From Sphingomonas hylomeconis (GTDB lineage: Bacteria > Pseudomonadota > Alphaproteobacteria > Sphingomonadales > Sphingomonadaceae): a stretch of 64,000 bases of DNA. The notes below the pieces were generated by a model. The model searched no databases and had not been told where the DNA came from. It saw only the letters and a program-made list of their open reading frames with translations. Of this stretch, positions 9,696 through 16,858 are shown one piece after another. Made by a program: the position numbers and the translations under genes. Location of the stretch: the NCBI RefSeq assembly GCF_025370105.1, contig NZ_JANQBK010000013.1, forward strand, positions 1 to 64,000. Direction: 5' to 3'. Within the stretch, counting starts at the first letter, position 1; every line of letters begins with the position of its first letter.

Positions 9696-9993
9696 CGGCG
9701 GGGCGCCGGGCGCGATGCGGCTCGATCGCTTCCTGTGGTTCGCGCGGCTGGCCAAGACGCGGAGCGCCGCGCAGACCATCGCCACCCATACCCGCCTGCG
9801 CATCGATGGCCGCGCGATCGATCGCGCGCACGCCCCGGTCCGGCCCGGTAACGTGCTGACCTTCCTGTACAATGATCGCGTCCGCGTGATCCGCATCGAG
9901 GCCCTGCCGCCACGCCGCGGGCCGGCGCCCGAAGCGCGCGCCTGCTATTCGGAACTCGGCAATAACGTGTCGCAGGACAACGCATCTGATTGA
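9688..9993 (+). CDS. RNA-binding S4 domain protein (HslR-like)
   Basis: A 101-residue protein with a single S4 domain at about residues 10-55: [20 protein letters not shown], then [20 protein letters not shown]. This is the fold of HslR/Hsp15, which binds stalled 50S-peptidyl-tRNA complexes after heat shock. The start ATG at 9688 overlaps the helicase stop, supporting a functional link between helicase and RNA-binding protein. A stretch of unrelated, low-complexity residues follows the domain. Assignment to the S4 family is confident; the specific heat-shock role is inferred. Confidence 0.88.
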   Translation: MADGGAPGAMRLDRFLWFARLAKTRSAAQTIATHTRLRIDGRAIDRAHAPVRPGNVLTFLYNDRVRVIRIEALPPRRGPAPEARACYSELGNNVSQDNASD

Positions 9994-10049
9994 CGACCGC
10001 GGCGTGCGGGCATAGCAGGCGGGCGTTCGTCGCCTTCAGGAATGCCATA

Positions 10050-10391
10050 ATGACCTATGTCGTCACCGACGCCTGCATCAAGTGCAAGTATATGGACTGC
10101 GTTGAGGTCTGTCCCGTGGATTGCTTCTACGAGGGCGAGAACATGCTGGTGATCAATCCCAGCGAATGCATCGATTGCGGTGTGTGCGAGCCCGAATGCC
10201 CGGCCGAGGCGATTCTGCCCGATACCGAATCCGGCCTCGAACAGTGGCTGGAGCTCAACAACACCTTCTCGGCGCAATGGCCCAACGTGACCCGCAACGC
10301 CAACCAGACTCCGGCCGATGCCGACGAGCACAAGGGCGAAGAGGGCAAGTTCGACAAGTATTTCTCGCCCGAGCCCGGCGCCGGCGACTGA
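10050..10391 (+). CDS. fdxA: Ferredoxin FdxA (3Fe-4S/4Fe-4S type)
   Basis: A 113-residue dicluster ferredoxin. Nine cysteines fall in two groups: C9, C12, C17, C21 and C25 ([19 protein letters not shown]) and C40, C43, C46 and C50 ([12 protein letters not shown]), as in the Azotobacter FdI-like FdxA family carrying one [3Fe-4S] and one [4Fe-4S] cluster. It is a cytoplasmic electron carrier. The length and acidic C-terminal tail agree with alphaproteobacterial FdxA. It follows the S4-domain gene by 56 bases and precedes carD, the usual order in sphingomonads. Confidence 0.95.
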   Translation: MTYVVTDACIKCKYMDCVEVCPVDCFYEGENMLVINPSECIDCGVCEPECPAEAILPDTESGLEQWLELNNTFSAQWPNVTRNANQTPADADEHKGEEGKFDKYFSPEPGAGD

Positions 10392-10809
10392 CGGCGCAGG
10401 CGCGGCCACGCCCGCGCCGATGCGGCAGCCGCAGCGCCCGGCACGGCTGGTGGACGGGGGACACCCCGATCCGGCCGACAACTGTGCTCTCGGCGTTCTT
10501 CAGGACCGCCCGAGTTCAGTGGCTAGCTCGCTTTACAGGCGCCGGATGTGCGGCACGATAGATCCTGAATCACGTTCAGGATGACGGCTGGTGGTGCGGC
10601 AAGCTGCGGGCGCCGGCATCGCTGTGCGACGCAACACTGGTAATTTTATTACGACTCTGCTAAACAGGCGGGGACGGAAGGCGCCTGCGCGCGTCCTTTT
10701 GATCTGGAGACGTACCCAAAACCCTAATCCCCGTATCGCGCACCACGCAGGCCGCTTCAAGCCTCGCGGAGCTTCCACAGGGGATCTGTTCACGGAAAGG
10801 CTCAACGGA
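10392..10809. other. Long intergenic region between fdxA and carD
   Basis: About 418 bases without a convincing gene. It holds a GC-rich imperfect hairpin just after fdxA (around 10395-10425, no T run), a palindromic repeat at 10561-10587, and a more AT-rich patch at about 10640-10670 (GGTAATTTTATTACG) that may be the carD promoter area. The last 130 bases probably form the carD leader. No firm -35/-10 pair or RNA gene could be recognised. Confidence 0.5.
10561..10587. repeat. Dispersed palindromic repeat, GTTCAGGATGACGG type
   Basis: GATCCTGAATCACGTTCAGG forms an imperfect hairpin and is followed by ATGACGG. The flanking TGCGGCACGATA just upstream is also seen at 15545-15558 in front of a diverged copy. 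Similar copies occur at 22293 and 47844, which marks this as a REP-like family rather than a gene-specific regulator. Confidence 0.7.
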
Positions 10810-11343
10810 ATGGCTGCCAAGGCGCTGTCCTTCGACGTCGGCGATTATGTCGTTTACCCCAAGCACGGTGTTGGCCGTGTGATCGAACTGCAAAAATCTG
10901 AAATCGCCGGCATGCAACTCGAACTGTATGTCCTGCGCTTCGAAAAGGAGCGGATGACGCTCCGTGTCCCCACCAACAAGGCGGAAAGCGTCGGCATGCG
11001 CAAGCTGTCGAGCGACAAGACGTTGCGTGAGGCGCTCGACACGTTGACCGGCAAGCCGCGCGTCAAGCGCACCATGTGGTCCAGGCGTGCGCAGGAATAT
11101 GAAGCGAAGATCAATTCGGGCGACCTCGTGTCGATCGCCGAAGTGGTCCGCGATCTGTTCCGTGCCGAGGACCAGCCGGAGCAGAGCTATTCCGAGCGCC
11201 AGATCTTCGAAGGCGCGACCAGCCGCCTCGCGCGCGAACTCGCCGCGATGGAGCAGGTCGACGAGCCGGCGGCGCAGGAAAAGATCCTCGATATCCTGCG
11301 CAAGGCCGCGGCGATCCACAACAAGGACAAGGTCGCCGTCTGA
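10810..11343 (+). CDS. CarD family transcriptional regulator
   Basis: A 177-residue CarD/CdnL-type protein. The N-terminal Tudor-like RNA-polymerase-binding domain is seen at residues 7-65 (FDVGDYVVYPKHGVGRVIEL and LELYVLRFEKERMTLRVP), and the C-terminal helical domain carries TMWSRRAQEYEAKINSGD. Family members bind the RNA polymerase beta subunit and stabilise open complexes, particularly at rRNA promoters. ATG 10810 follows AGG-containing sequence and starts at the conserved domain. A strong terminator follows at 11384-11412. Confidence 0.95.
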   Translation: MAAKALSFDVGDYVVYPKHGVGRVIELQKSEIAGMQLELYVLRFEKERMTLRVPTNKAESVGMRKLSSDKTLREALDTLTGKPRVKRTMWSRRAQEYEAKINSGDLVSIAEVVRDLFRAEDQPEQSYSERQIFEGATSRLARELAAMEQVDEPAAQEKILDILRKAAAIHNKDKVAV

Positions 11344-11383
11344 TCGGTGATTCCTGCGCCATGCCGTTGGATCGGCAGATTTG

Positions 11384-11412
11384 GGGGCGGCCGGCAACGG
11401 CCGCCCCTTTTT
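11384..11412 (+). terminator. Rho-independent terminator of carD
   Basis: A perfect 9-bp GC stem (GGGGCGGCC / GGCCGCCCC) with a six-base loop is followed directly by a run of five T. It lies 40 bases after the carD stop. Confidence 0.9.
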
Positions 11413-11431
11413 CGTTGTAGATCGGCGCCGA

Positions 11432-11453
11432 GTGTATTATTAAGGCAATACAC
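11432..11453. promoter_or_regulatory. Palindromic operator, YtrA/GntR-like, in front of the DUF2807 gene
   Basis: GTGTATT and AATACAC form a perfect 7-bp inverted repeat separated by eight bases. The half sites GTGTA and TACAC are 12 bases apart, resembling the GTGTA-N-TACAC operators known for YtrA-type GntR repressors. A TATTAT -10-like element overlaps the left arm, so a bound protein would block transcription. The DUF2807 start is 15 bases downstream. A YtrA-type regulator is encoded at 47377 in this window. Confidence 0.6.
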
Positions 11454-11467
11454 ACCTGGAGGCTGAT

Positions 11468-12211
11468 ATGCGCGTTCTCGCTTTTCTCGTCGCGGCACCG
11501 TTGCTGGCGATGCCGCTCGCGGCCTGTTCGTTCGATGATCCGGAATCGTCCACGCCGGGCCTGCCCGCCTCGGGCAGCGGCACGACGCGCACGTTCGCCG
11601 CGGCCGATTTCACCGCGGTCGAGCTCAGCGGTGCGGACGATATCGATGTGCGCGTCGGCACCGGCTTCTCGGTCCGCGCCGAAGGGCCCTCGGATGAACT
11701 CGACAAGCTCCGGATCGAACGCGACGGCACGACGCTGAAGGTCGGCCGGGTCAGGTCGCACGGGATCAGTTGGGGCAGCAAGAACAAGGTCACGGTCTAT
11801 GTGACGATGCCACGCATCGCCGCGGCGAGCCTGGCGGGCTCGGGCGATCTGACGATCGACCGCGCCGAGGGGGAGGCGTTCGAGGGCGCGCTGGCCGGTT
11901 CGGGCAATCTCACGATCGGCGCGCTCGGCGTCCAGAGCGCAAAATTCGCGCTTGCCGGCACCGGCGACATCAAGGCCGCCGGCTTGGCCAAGGAGCTCGA
12001 GGTGGAGATCGCCGGGACGGGCGATGTCGACGCCGCAGCGCTCAAGGCGGAGGGAGCGGACGTGTCGATCGCCGGGACGGGCAGCGTCCGTGCCCAGGTC
12101 AACGGGCCGGCCAAGATCAACATGCTCGGTTCGGGCGATGTCGATCTCGGCCCCGGCGCGCGCTGCTCGACCAGCAAGCTGGGCTCGGGCGAGGTGCGCT
12201 GCGGCAACTGA
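11468..12211 (+). CDS. DUF2807 (head GIN domain) lipoprotein
   Basis: A 247-residue exported protein. The signal peptide ends in a lipobox-like MPLAACSFDD, so the mature protein probably starts at Cys20 and is lipid-anchored. The rest is a right-handed beta-helix-like repeat region with recurring LAGSGDLTI, LAGSGNLTI, IAGTGDVD and MLGSGDVDLG units, characteristic of DUF2807. The molecular function of the family is unknown. A ribosome binding site (CTGGAGG) precedes the ATG. A second DUF2807 gene follows after 37 bases, and the promoter has a palindromic operator. Confidence 0.88.
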   Translation: MRVLAFLVAAPLLAMPLAACSFDDPESSTPGLPASGSGTTRTFAAADFTAVELSGADDIDVRVGTGFSVRAEGPSDELDKLRIERDGTTLKVGRVRSHGISWGSKNKVTVYVTMPRIAAASLAGSGDLTIDRAEGEAFEGALAGSGNLTIGALGVQSAKFALAGTGDIKAAGLAKELEVEIAGTGDVDAAALKAEGADVSIAGTGSVRAQVNGPAKINMLGSGDVDLGPGARCSTSKLGSGEVRCGN

Positions 12212-12248
12212 GCTTGCGTCGCGGCGGCAGAAGCGCGATCTTCGCGGC

Positions 12249-12977
12249 ATGAAGCGTCTGCTGGGCTCGGCCCTCCTCCTGCCTGTCTGTCTCGCGCTTG
12301 CCGGCCCCGCCGCGGCGGCGGAGCGCAATTATTCGGTCGGCAGCTTCGATCGGCTGCGGGTCGAAGGGCCGTTCCGCGTCGTGCTGACCACCGGCCGCTC
12401 GCCCAGCGCCAAGGCCGAGGGCGATCCGCGTGCCACCGACACGATCGATCTCCGCGTCGAGGGCAGCACGCTGATCATCCGCGCCGGGGTCAATGGCTGG
12501 GGCGAGCAGCCGGTTTCGCGCGATGCCGCGGCACCGGTGATCCGCGTGTCGACCGGGATGATCCGCTACGCCACGTTGAGCGGCGGCGGCGACGTGACGA
12601 TCACGGGGCCGCTCAAGGGGCAACGCATCGAATTGTCGCTGTCGGGCAGCGGCACGTTGCGCGCCGACGGGGTGGATGCCGATCAGTTCGTCGCCAATGC
12701 GATCGGCGCCGGCACGATGACGCTCGGCGGACGCGCGGCCAAGGTGCGGCTGTCGACCGTCGGCACGGTGGCGATGCAGGCCGGCGCGCTGGTCGCGGAC
12801 GATCTGCTGCTGCGCACCGACGGCAATGGCGAGATGGTCGCCCAGGCGCGCGCCACGGCGGGCATTACCGCCACCGGGGTCGGCCCGGTCACCGTCTATG
12901 GCACGCCGGCCTGCACGATCCACGGCAATCCCGCCGGGCCGGTGCGCTGCGGCAAGGGGCCGCCGCCCGCGCCCTGA
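12249..12977 (+). CDS. Second DUF2807 (head GIN domain) exported protein
   Basis: A 242-residue protein with a cleavable signal peptide (LLGSALLLPVCLALAGPAAA) and a DUF2807 region beginning NYSVGSFDRLRVEGPFRV, followed by glycine-rich beta repeats such as LSGGGDVTITG and LSGSGTLRADG. It lacks the lipobox of the upstream paralogue, so it is probably soluble in the periplasm. Both end in a similar Cys-containing segment (VRCG), which may form a disulfide. It is close enough to the upstream gene to share its transcript. Function unknown. Confidence 0.85.
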   Translation: MKRLLGSALLLPVCLALAGPAAAAERNYSVGSFDRLRVEGPFRVVLTTGRSPSAKAEGDPRATDTIDLRVEGSTLIIRAGVNGWGEQPVSRDAAAPVIRVSTGMIRYATLSGGGDVTITGPLKGQRIELSLSGSGTLRADGVDADQFVANAIGAGTMTLGGRAAKVRLSTVGTVAMQAGALVADDLLLRTDGNGEMVAQARATAGITATGVGPVTVYGTPACTIHGNPAGPVRCGKGPPPAP

Positions 12978-12985
12978 TCCGGGCG

Positions 12986-13390
12986 CTAGAGCAAGGCGAG
13001 CGCGGACAGGCGGCTGATCAGCCCGGCGGGCATCGCCGCATCGAGCTCGGCGCCGTCCCCCAGATCGCCCGGCGCGTCGGCGCCTTCGAGATAGCGCCAG
13101 CCCTGGTGCGCGCGTTTCGGGCGGCCCTGCACCAGCACCAGCGCCGGATCGATATGGATCGCGACGCGCCCGCCTTCGGCCTCGCCAAAGCCCAGGATCG
13201 GCGAGCGCGCGACCAATTGATGCTTGAGGATCCAGAACATCGACCCCTGTCCGGCGACTTCCTCATGCCGCTTGGGCAGGTAGCGCGTGGTGAGGAAGAC
13301 GGGGCCCTCCAGCCCGCGCAGGCGCAGGCGTTCGGCGAGGTGCTCGACGCTCTCGGCGCCGAACGCAACCTTGGTCAAATGTAGCGGCAT
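12986..13390 (-). CDS. DUF1489 family protein
   Basis: A 134-residue protein that begins MPLHLTKVAFGAESVEHLAE and carries the conserved TTRYLPKRHEEVAGQGSMFW and WILKHQLVARSPILGF segments of DUF1489, an alphaproteobacterial family. It is probably cytoplasmic; the function is unknown. It lies directly downstream of mgtE on the same strand with a 24-base gap, an arrangement compatible with co-transcription. Confidence 0.88.
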   Translation of the reverse strand: MPLHLTKVAFGAESVEHLAERLRLRGLEGPVFLTTRYLPKRHEEVAGQGSMFWILKHQLVARSPILGFGEAEGGRVAIHIDPALVLVQGRPKRAHQGWRYLEGADAPGDLGDGAELDAAMPAGLISRLSALALL

Positions 13391-13414
13391 CGCTCGAATG
13401 TGGGCAGCGCGGCG

Positions 13415-14830
13415 CTAACCGCCAAGCCCCCACAATGTCGCAAGCCCCAGAAACGACAGGAAACCCATCACATCGGTGCTGGTCGTCACGAACACCGCCG
13501 AGGATACGGCGGGATCGACCCCGGCGCGTTCCAGCGTCACCGGCACGAGCACGCCGGCGAGCCCGGCGATCATGTTGTTGATCACCATCGCCAGCGCGAT
13601 GACGATCGCCAGATCCTGATTGCCGAAGATCAGCCAGGTGCCGCCGCCGATCAGCAGCCCGAGCATCAGCCCGTTGGCGACCGCGATGCGGAACTCGCGC
13701 AGGATCATGCGCGCGGTGTTGGAACTGGTCAGCTGGTTGGTGGCCAGCGCGCGCACCACCACGGCGAGCGTCTGCGTGCCGGCATTGCCGCCCATGCCCG
13801 AGACGATCGGCATCAGCACGGCGAGCAAGGCGAAGCGCGCGATCTGGCCCTGGAACAGCCCGACCACCGAGGCGGCGATCATCGCCGTGCCGAGATTGAC
13901 CACCAGCCAGGTGATCCGCGTGCGGATCGTCAGGTGCAGCGGCTCGTTGATGTCGCCATCGCCGGCGCCGGCGAGGCGCAGCGTGTCCTCGCCCGCTTCC
14001 TCGGAAATGATGTGCACGATGTCGTCGACCGTGATCATTCCGACCAGCCGGCCATTGGGATCGACCACCGCTGCCGAGATCAGCGCGTATTTCTGGAAGC
14101 GCAAGGCGACCTCTTCCTGGTCCATATCGACCGGGATCAGCGTCTGTTCGCGCTGCATCACGTCGCCGATCGGGATGCTGCGCGGCGTGCGCAGCAGCCA
14201 CGACAATTGGCAGGTGCCGACCGGCTTGTGCGTCGGGTCGACGACGAAGATTTCCCAGAAGTCGGTGGTCAGTTCCTCATGCCCGCGCAGATAATCGATC
14301 GCGTTGCCGACGGTCCAATGTTCCGGCACCGCGATCAGTTCGCGCTGCATCAGGCGGCCGGCGGATTCCTCGGGATAGGACAAAGCTTCCTCGATCGCGG
14401 CGCGATCGTCGGGGTCGAGCGCGCGCAGCACGGCGCGCTGGTCGTCCTCCTCCATGTCCTCGATGATCGCGACGGCATCGTCGGTATCGAGTTCGGAGGC
14501 GATGTCGGCGACTTCGTGCGGCTCGAGCGCGTCGATCAGGTCCTCGCGGACATAATCGTTCATCTCGGCGAACACGTCGCCGTCCAGCAGATCGGTGATC
14601 GCGCGCGCCAGATCGCGGCGCTGATCGTTGGGCGTCAGTTCGAACAGATCGGCAATGTCGGCGGGGTGCAGCGGCTCGACCAGCGCGCGCGCCGATTCAT
14701 CGTCGCCGTCCTCGACCGCGTCGAGCACCTTGCGCACGAATTCGGGCTTCAGCCGATCGTCGCCATCCAGCTGGCTGTCGAGCTGCATCGTCTCTTCGGC
14801 AGCGTCGGCGATCGGGTCGGTCTCGCTCAT
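13415..14830 (-). CDS. mgtE: Magnesium transporter MgtE
   Basis: A 471-residue MgtE. The N-terminal acidic helical domain (about residues 25-150, LVEPLHPADIADLFEL and many Asp/Glu) and a CBS pair (about 155-275, with GMITVDDIVHII) form the cytosolic Mg2+ sensor. Five C-terminal helices form the channel, with GMGGNAGTQTLAVVVRAL the signature of the ion-conducting pore. Family knowledge says that high internal Mg2+ closes the channel through the sensor domain. Length and order are typical. Confidence 0.95.
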   Translation of the reverse strand: MSETDPIADAAEETMQLDSQLDGDDRLKPEFVRKVLDAVEDGDDESARALVEPLHPADIADLFELTPNDQRRDLARAITDLLDGDVFAEMNDYVREDLIDALEPHEVADIASELDTDDAVAIIEDMEEDDQRAVLRALDPDDRAAIEEALSYPEESAGRLMQRELIAVPEHWTVGNAIDYLRGHEELTTDFWEIFVVDPTHKPVGTCQLSWLLRTPRSIPIGDVMQREQTLIPVDMDQEEVALRFQKYALISAAVVDPNGRLVGMITVDDIVHIISEEAGEDTLRLAGAGDGDINEPLHLTIRTRITWLVVNLGTAMIAASVVGLFQGQIARFALLAVLMPIVSGMGGNAGTQTLAVVVRALATNQLTSSNTARMILREFRIAVANGLMLGLLIGGGTWLIFGNQDLAIVIALAMVINNMIAGLAGVLVPVTLERAGVDPAVSSAVFVTTSTDVMGFLSFLGLATLWGLGG

Positions 14831-14959
14831 ATCCTTGACCTCCGGTCGCTCGTTCGCGCCTCCCTAACCCACCATTCCCCGGTCGTCATCCCCGGGCGCG
14901 CATTGCAACTCACCCGTGCCGTCGCTACTTCCCGGCCTTCCCCATTCCAGGAGCCCCCA

Positions 14960-15418
14960 ATGGCCGATACCTTCGAAACGCTGACTCTGACGCTCGACAC
15001 CGGTGAGGTGAAGATCAAGCTACGCCCCGATCTCGCGCCGCAGCACGTCGCGCGCATCGCCGAGCTGGCCAATGCCGGTTTCTATGACGGCGTGGTGTTC
15101 CACCGCGTGATCGCGGGCTTCATGGCGCAGGGCGGCGATCCTACGGGCACCGGCATGCACGGGTCGAAGAACCATCCGAACCTGCCGGCGGAATTCTCGA
15201 AAGAGCCGCACAAGCGCGGTGTCGCCTCGATGGCGCGCGCGCAGAGCCCGGATTCGGCCAACAGCCAGTTCTTCATCTGCCTCGATGATGCGCGCTTCCT
15301 CGACGGCCAGTACACCGTCTGGGGCGAAGTGACCGACGGCATGGACGCGGTCGATGCGCTGCCCAAGGGCGAGCCGCCGCGCACGCCGGGCAAGATCGTC
15401 TCCGCCAAGGCAGAGTAG
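14960..15418 (+). CDS. Peptidyl-prolyl cis-trans isomerase (cyclophilin type)
   Basis: A 152-residue single-domain cyclophilin. The catalytic signature is VVFHRVIAGFMAQGGDPTGTG, here split as FHRVI and MAQGGDP, and NSQFFICLDDARFLDGQYTVWG is the second conserved block. There is no signal peptide, so it is likely the cytoplasmic PpiB-like form. A GGAG site lies nine bases before the ATG. A terminator follows at 15434. Confidence 0.93.
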   Translation: MADTFETLTLTLDTGEVKIKLRPDLAPQHVARIAELANAGFYDGVVFHRVIAGFMAQGGDPTGTGMHGSKNHPNLPAEFSKEPHKRGVASMARAQSPDSANSQFFICLDDARFLDGQYTVWGEVTDGMDAVDALPKGEPPRTPGKIVSAKAE

Positions 15419-15433
15419 CCTGCCTTTGAATCC

Positions 15434-15462
15434 GAACCCCCGTCATTCCGTGGCGGGGGTTC
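15434..15462 (+). terminator. Rho-independent terminator of the cyclophilin gene
   Basis: An 8-bp stem GAACCCCC / GGGGGTTC with a 13-base loop lies 15 bases after the stop, followed by AATCGTTTT. The T tract is interrupted, so strength is moderate. Confidence 0.7.
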
Positions 15463-15490
15463 AATCGTTTTAGGATCCCGACCTACCCGT

Positions 15491-15583
15491 CACCCCGGAC
15501 TTGTTCCGGGGTCCACCGGCCCGCACAATCGACGGCAGGCGGCATGCGGCACGGTAGATGCCGGAACGAGTCCGGCATGACGT
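15491..15583. repeat. Pair of dispersed palindromic repeats, CCGGA-type
   Basis: Two hairpins lie back to back: CACCCCGGACTTGTTCCGGG at 15491 and ATGCCGGAACGAGTCCGGCA at 15559, the latter ending in TGACG as other repeats do. The segment TGCGGCACGGTAGAT before the second copy matches the flank of the repeat near carD. Confidence 0.75.
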
Positions 15584-15632
15584 TGGGGGCTGGAGTGGCG
15601 TCAGTAATCGTCAGGACTGTCGCCACGGTTCG

Positions 15633-16523
15633 CTAAACCCCCGGATCCGCCACCGCCTCGATCAGCCAGTCGTGGAACAGCTTGACCGGCTTCTGCGCCA
15701 GCGCGCGGGGGCGGCAGACGAACCAATAGCTGTACGGGCTCTCGACCGGGATATCGAACAGCCGCACCAGCCGGTCGTCGCGCGCATCCTCGAAATGGCT
15801 TTCGTGCATGAATGCGACGCCCAGCCCCTGTGCCGCGGCCTCGAGCATCAGCGCGCCCGAATCGAAATGATCGACCGCGGCCGGCTCCAGGTCGCGCAGC
15901 CCCGCCGCCTTGCGCCAGGCGGTGAACGTGTCGGGCATTTCGCGGTGGACCAAAGCGGTCAGGCCGGCGAGCTGCTCGGGCCGGGCGATCGGATTGGGGC
16001 CCTGCAGCAGCGTCTTGGCGCCGATGACATAGACCGAATTGCGATCGAGCCGCTTGGCATACAGACCGGGATCGATTTCCCGCGCCAGCGCGATCACCGC
16101 ATCCAGTCCGTCGCCCAATCGCGCCACGCCGTGGCCGGCAGTATCGATATCGAGATGCAGTTCGGGATGCTTGGCACGCAGCTCGGGCAATTTGGGGAAC
16201 AGCCGCTGCGAGGCGTAGAGCGGCAGGATGCCGAGCCTGAGCCGCAACACTTCGGTGCCGCTGGTCATCATCTCGACCGCATCGGACAAGGCATCGATCG
16301 CCGGCGCGATCTGCGCGAGCAGCCGCTCACCATCGAGATTGAGCACCAGGGCCTGATGCCGGCGTTCGAACAGCGGCTTGTCGATGAAGCGTTCCAGCGC
16401 CTGCACCCGCCGGCTGAGCGCGGGGGGCGACAGCGCGAGTTCCTGCGACGCGGCCTTGATCGAGCCCAGTCGCGCGACCTGCACGAACGCCTCGATCGCG
16501 GTAAGGGGCGGCAGTCTGCGCAT
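15633..16523 (-). CDS. LysR family transcriptional regulator (GcvA-like)
   Basis: A 296-residue LysR regulator. The N-terminal winged helix-turn-helix is seen at residues 1-62 (LPPLTAIEAFVQVARLGSIK, then ALSPPALSRRVQALE), followed by a substrate-binding-like effector domain. The beginning RRLPPLTAIEAF is typical of the GcvA/beta-lactamase-regulator branch. I chose ATG 16523 because GGAG lies six bases upstream; an ATG at 16565 would add 14 residues. The target is not next to it in the usual divergent manner: the divergent side holds a candidate small RNA and the CDC48 gene. Confidence 0.9.
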   Translation of the reverse strand: MRRLPPLTAIEAFVQVARLGSIKAASQELALSPPALSRRVQALERFIDKPLFERRHQALVLNLDGERLLAQIAPAIDALSDAVEMMTSGTEVLRLRLGILPLYASQRLFPKLPELRAKHPELHLDIDTAGHGVARLGDGLDAVIALAREIDPGLYAKRLDRNSVYVIGAKTLLQGPNPIARPEQLAGLTALVHREMPDTFTAWRKAAGLRDLEPAAVDHFDSGALMLEAAAQGLGVAFMHESHFEDARDDRLVRLFDIPVESPYSYWFVCRPRALAQKPVKLFHDWLIEAVADPGV

Positions 16524-16653
16524 CGATACTCCATTACGGCGGCGTGCATTGTGCGCTGCACCCAATACCGCTCTAGCCTGAAACGATCATTTCACCTGCG
16601 TACTATTTCACCAATGGTTGCATAAATTGCAACCGCGATGATTTCGTTCGCAC

Positions 16654-16682
16654 TTGCACAATATACGATTCGGCGGCACATA
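16654..16682 (+). promoter_or_regulatory. Candidate promoter of the small RNA
   Basis: A -35-like TTGCAC at 16654-16659 and a -10-like CACATA at 16677-16682 are separated by 17 bases. A start near 16688 would begin right at the first hairpin of the candidate RNA. Confidence 0.5.
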
Positions 16683-16687
16683 GCCCG

Positions 16688-16751
16688 TGCCTTTCAGGCA
16701 TCCTCTCCTAAAACTTTCCAAGGCCAGCCCTCCGGGGCTGGCCCTTTTTTT
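16688..16751 (+). ncRNA. Candidate small regulatory RNA with anti-Shine-Dalgarno region
   Basis: A perfect Rho-independent terminator (stem GGCCAGCCC / GGGCTGGCC, loop TCCG, then seven T) lies at 16722-16751 in a gap between divergent genes, so no upstream coding gene on this strand can use it. Just before it are a small hairpin TGCC-TTTCA-GGCA (16688-16700) and an unpaired pyrimidine-rich stretch TCCTCTCCTAAAACTTTCC. A promoter-like pair lies upstream. The result is a compact ~64-nt RNA of 5' hairpin, CUCU/CUCCU single strand and terminator, which resembles the layout of Hfq-dependent RNAs that cover ribosome binding sites. Identity and targets are inferred. Confidence 0.6.
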
Positions 16752-16858
16752 GCCTGCCATCCGCCGCGGCTCCCGACGAATTCACCGGCCCGCCTCGTAT
16801 AAGCGGAACCAGCCACCTATCTTCCGCGCTCACACTTCAGCGTTCGAAGAGAGAGTTG

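Noticed and set aside
7122..9896. Long open frame opposite the SUV3-like helicase
   Set aside because: Only arginine/alanine/proline-rich low complexity; the plus strand has all helicase motifs.
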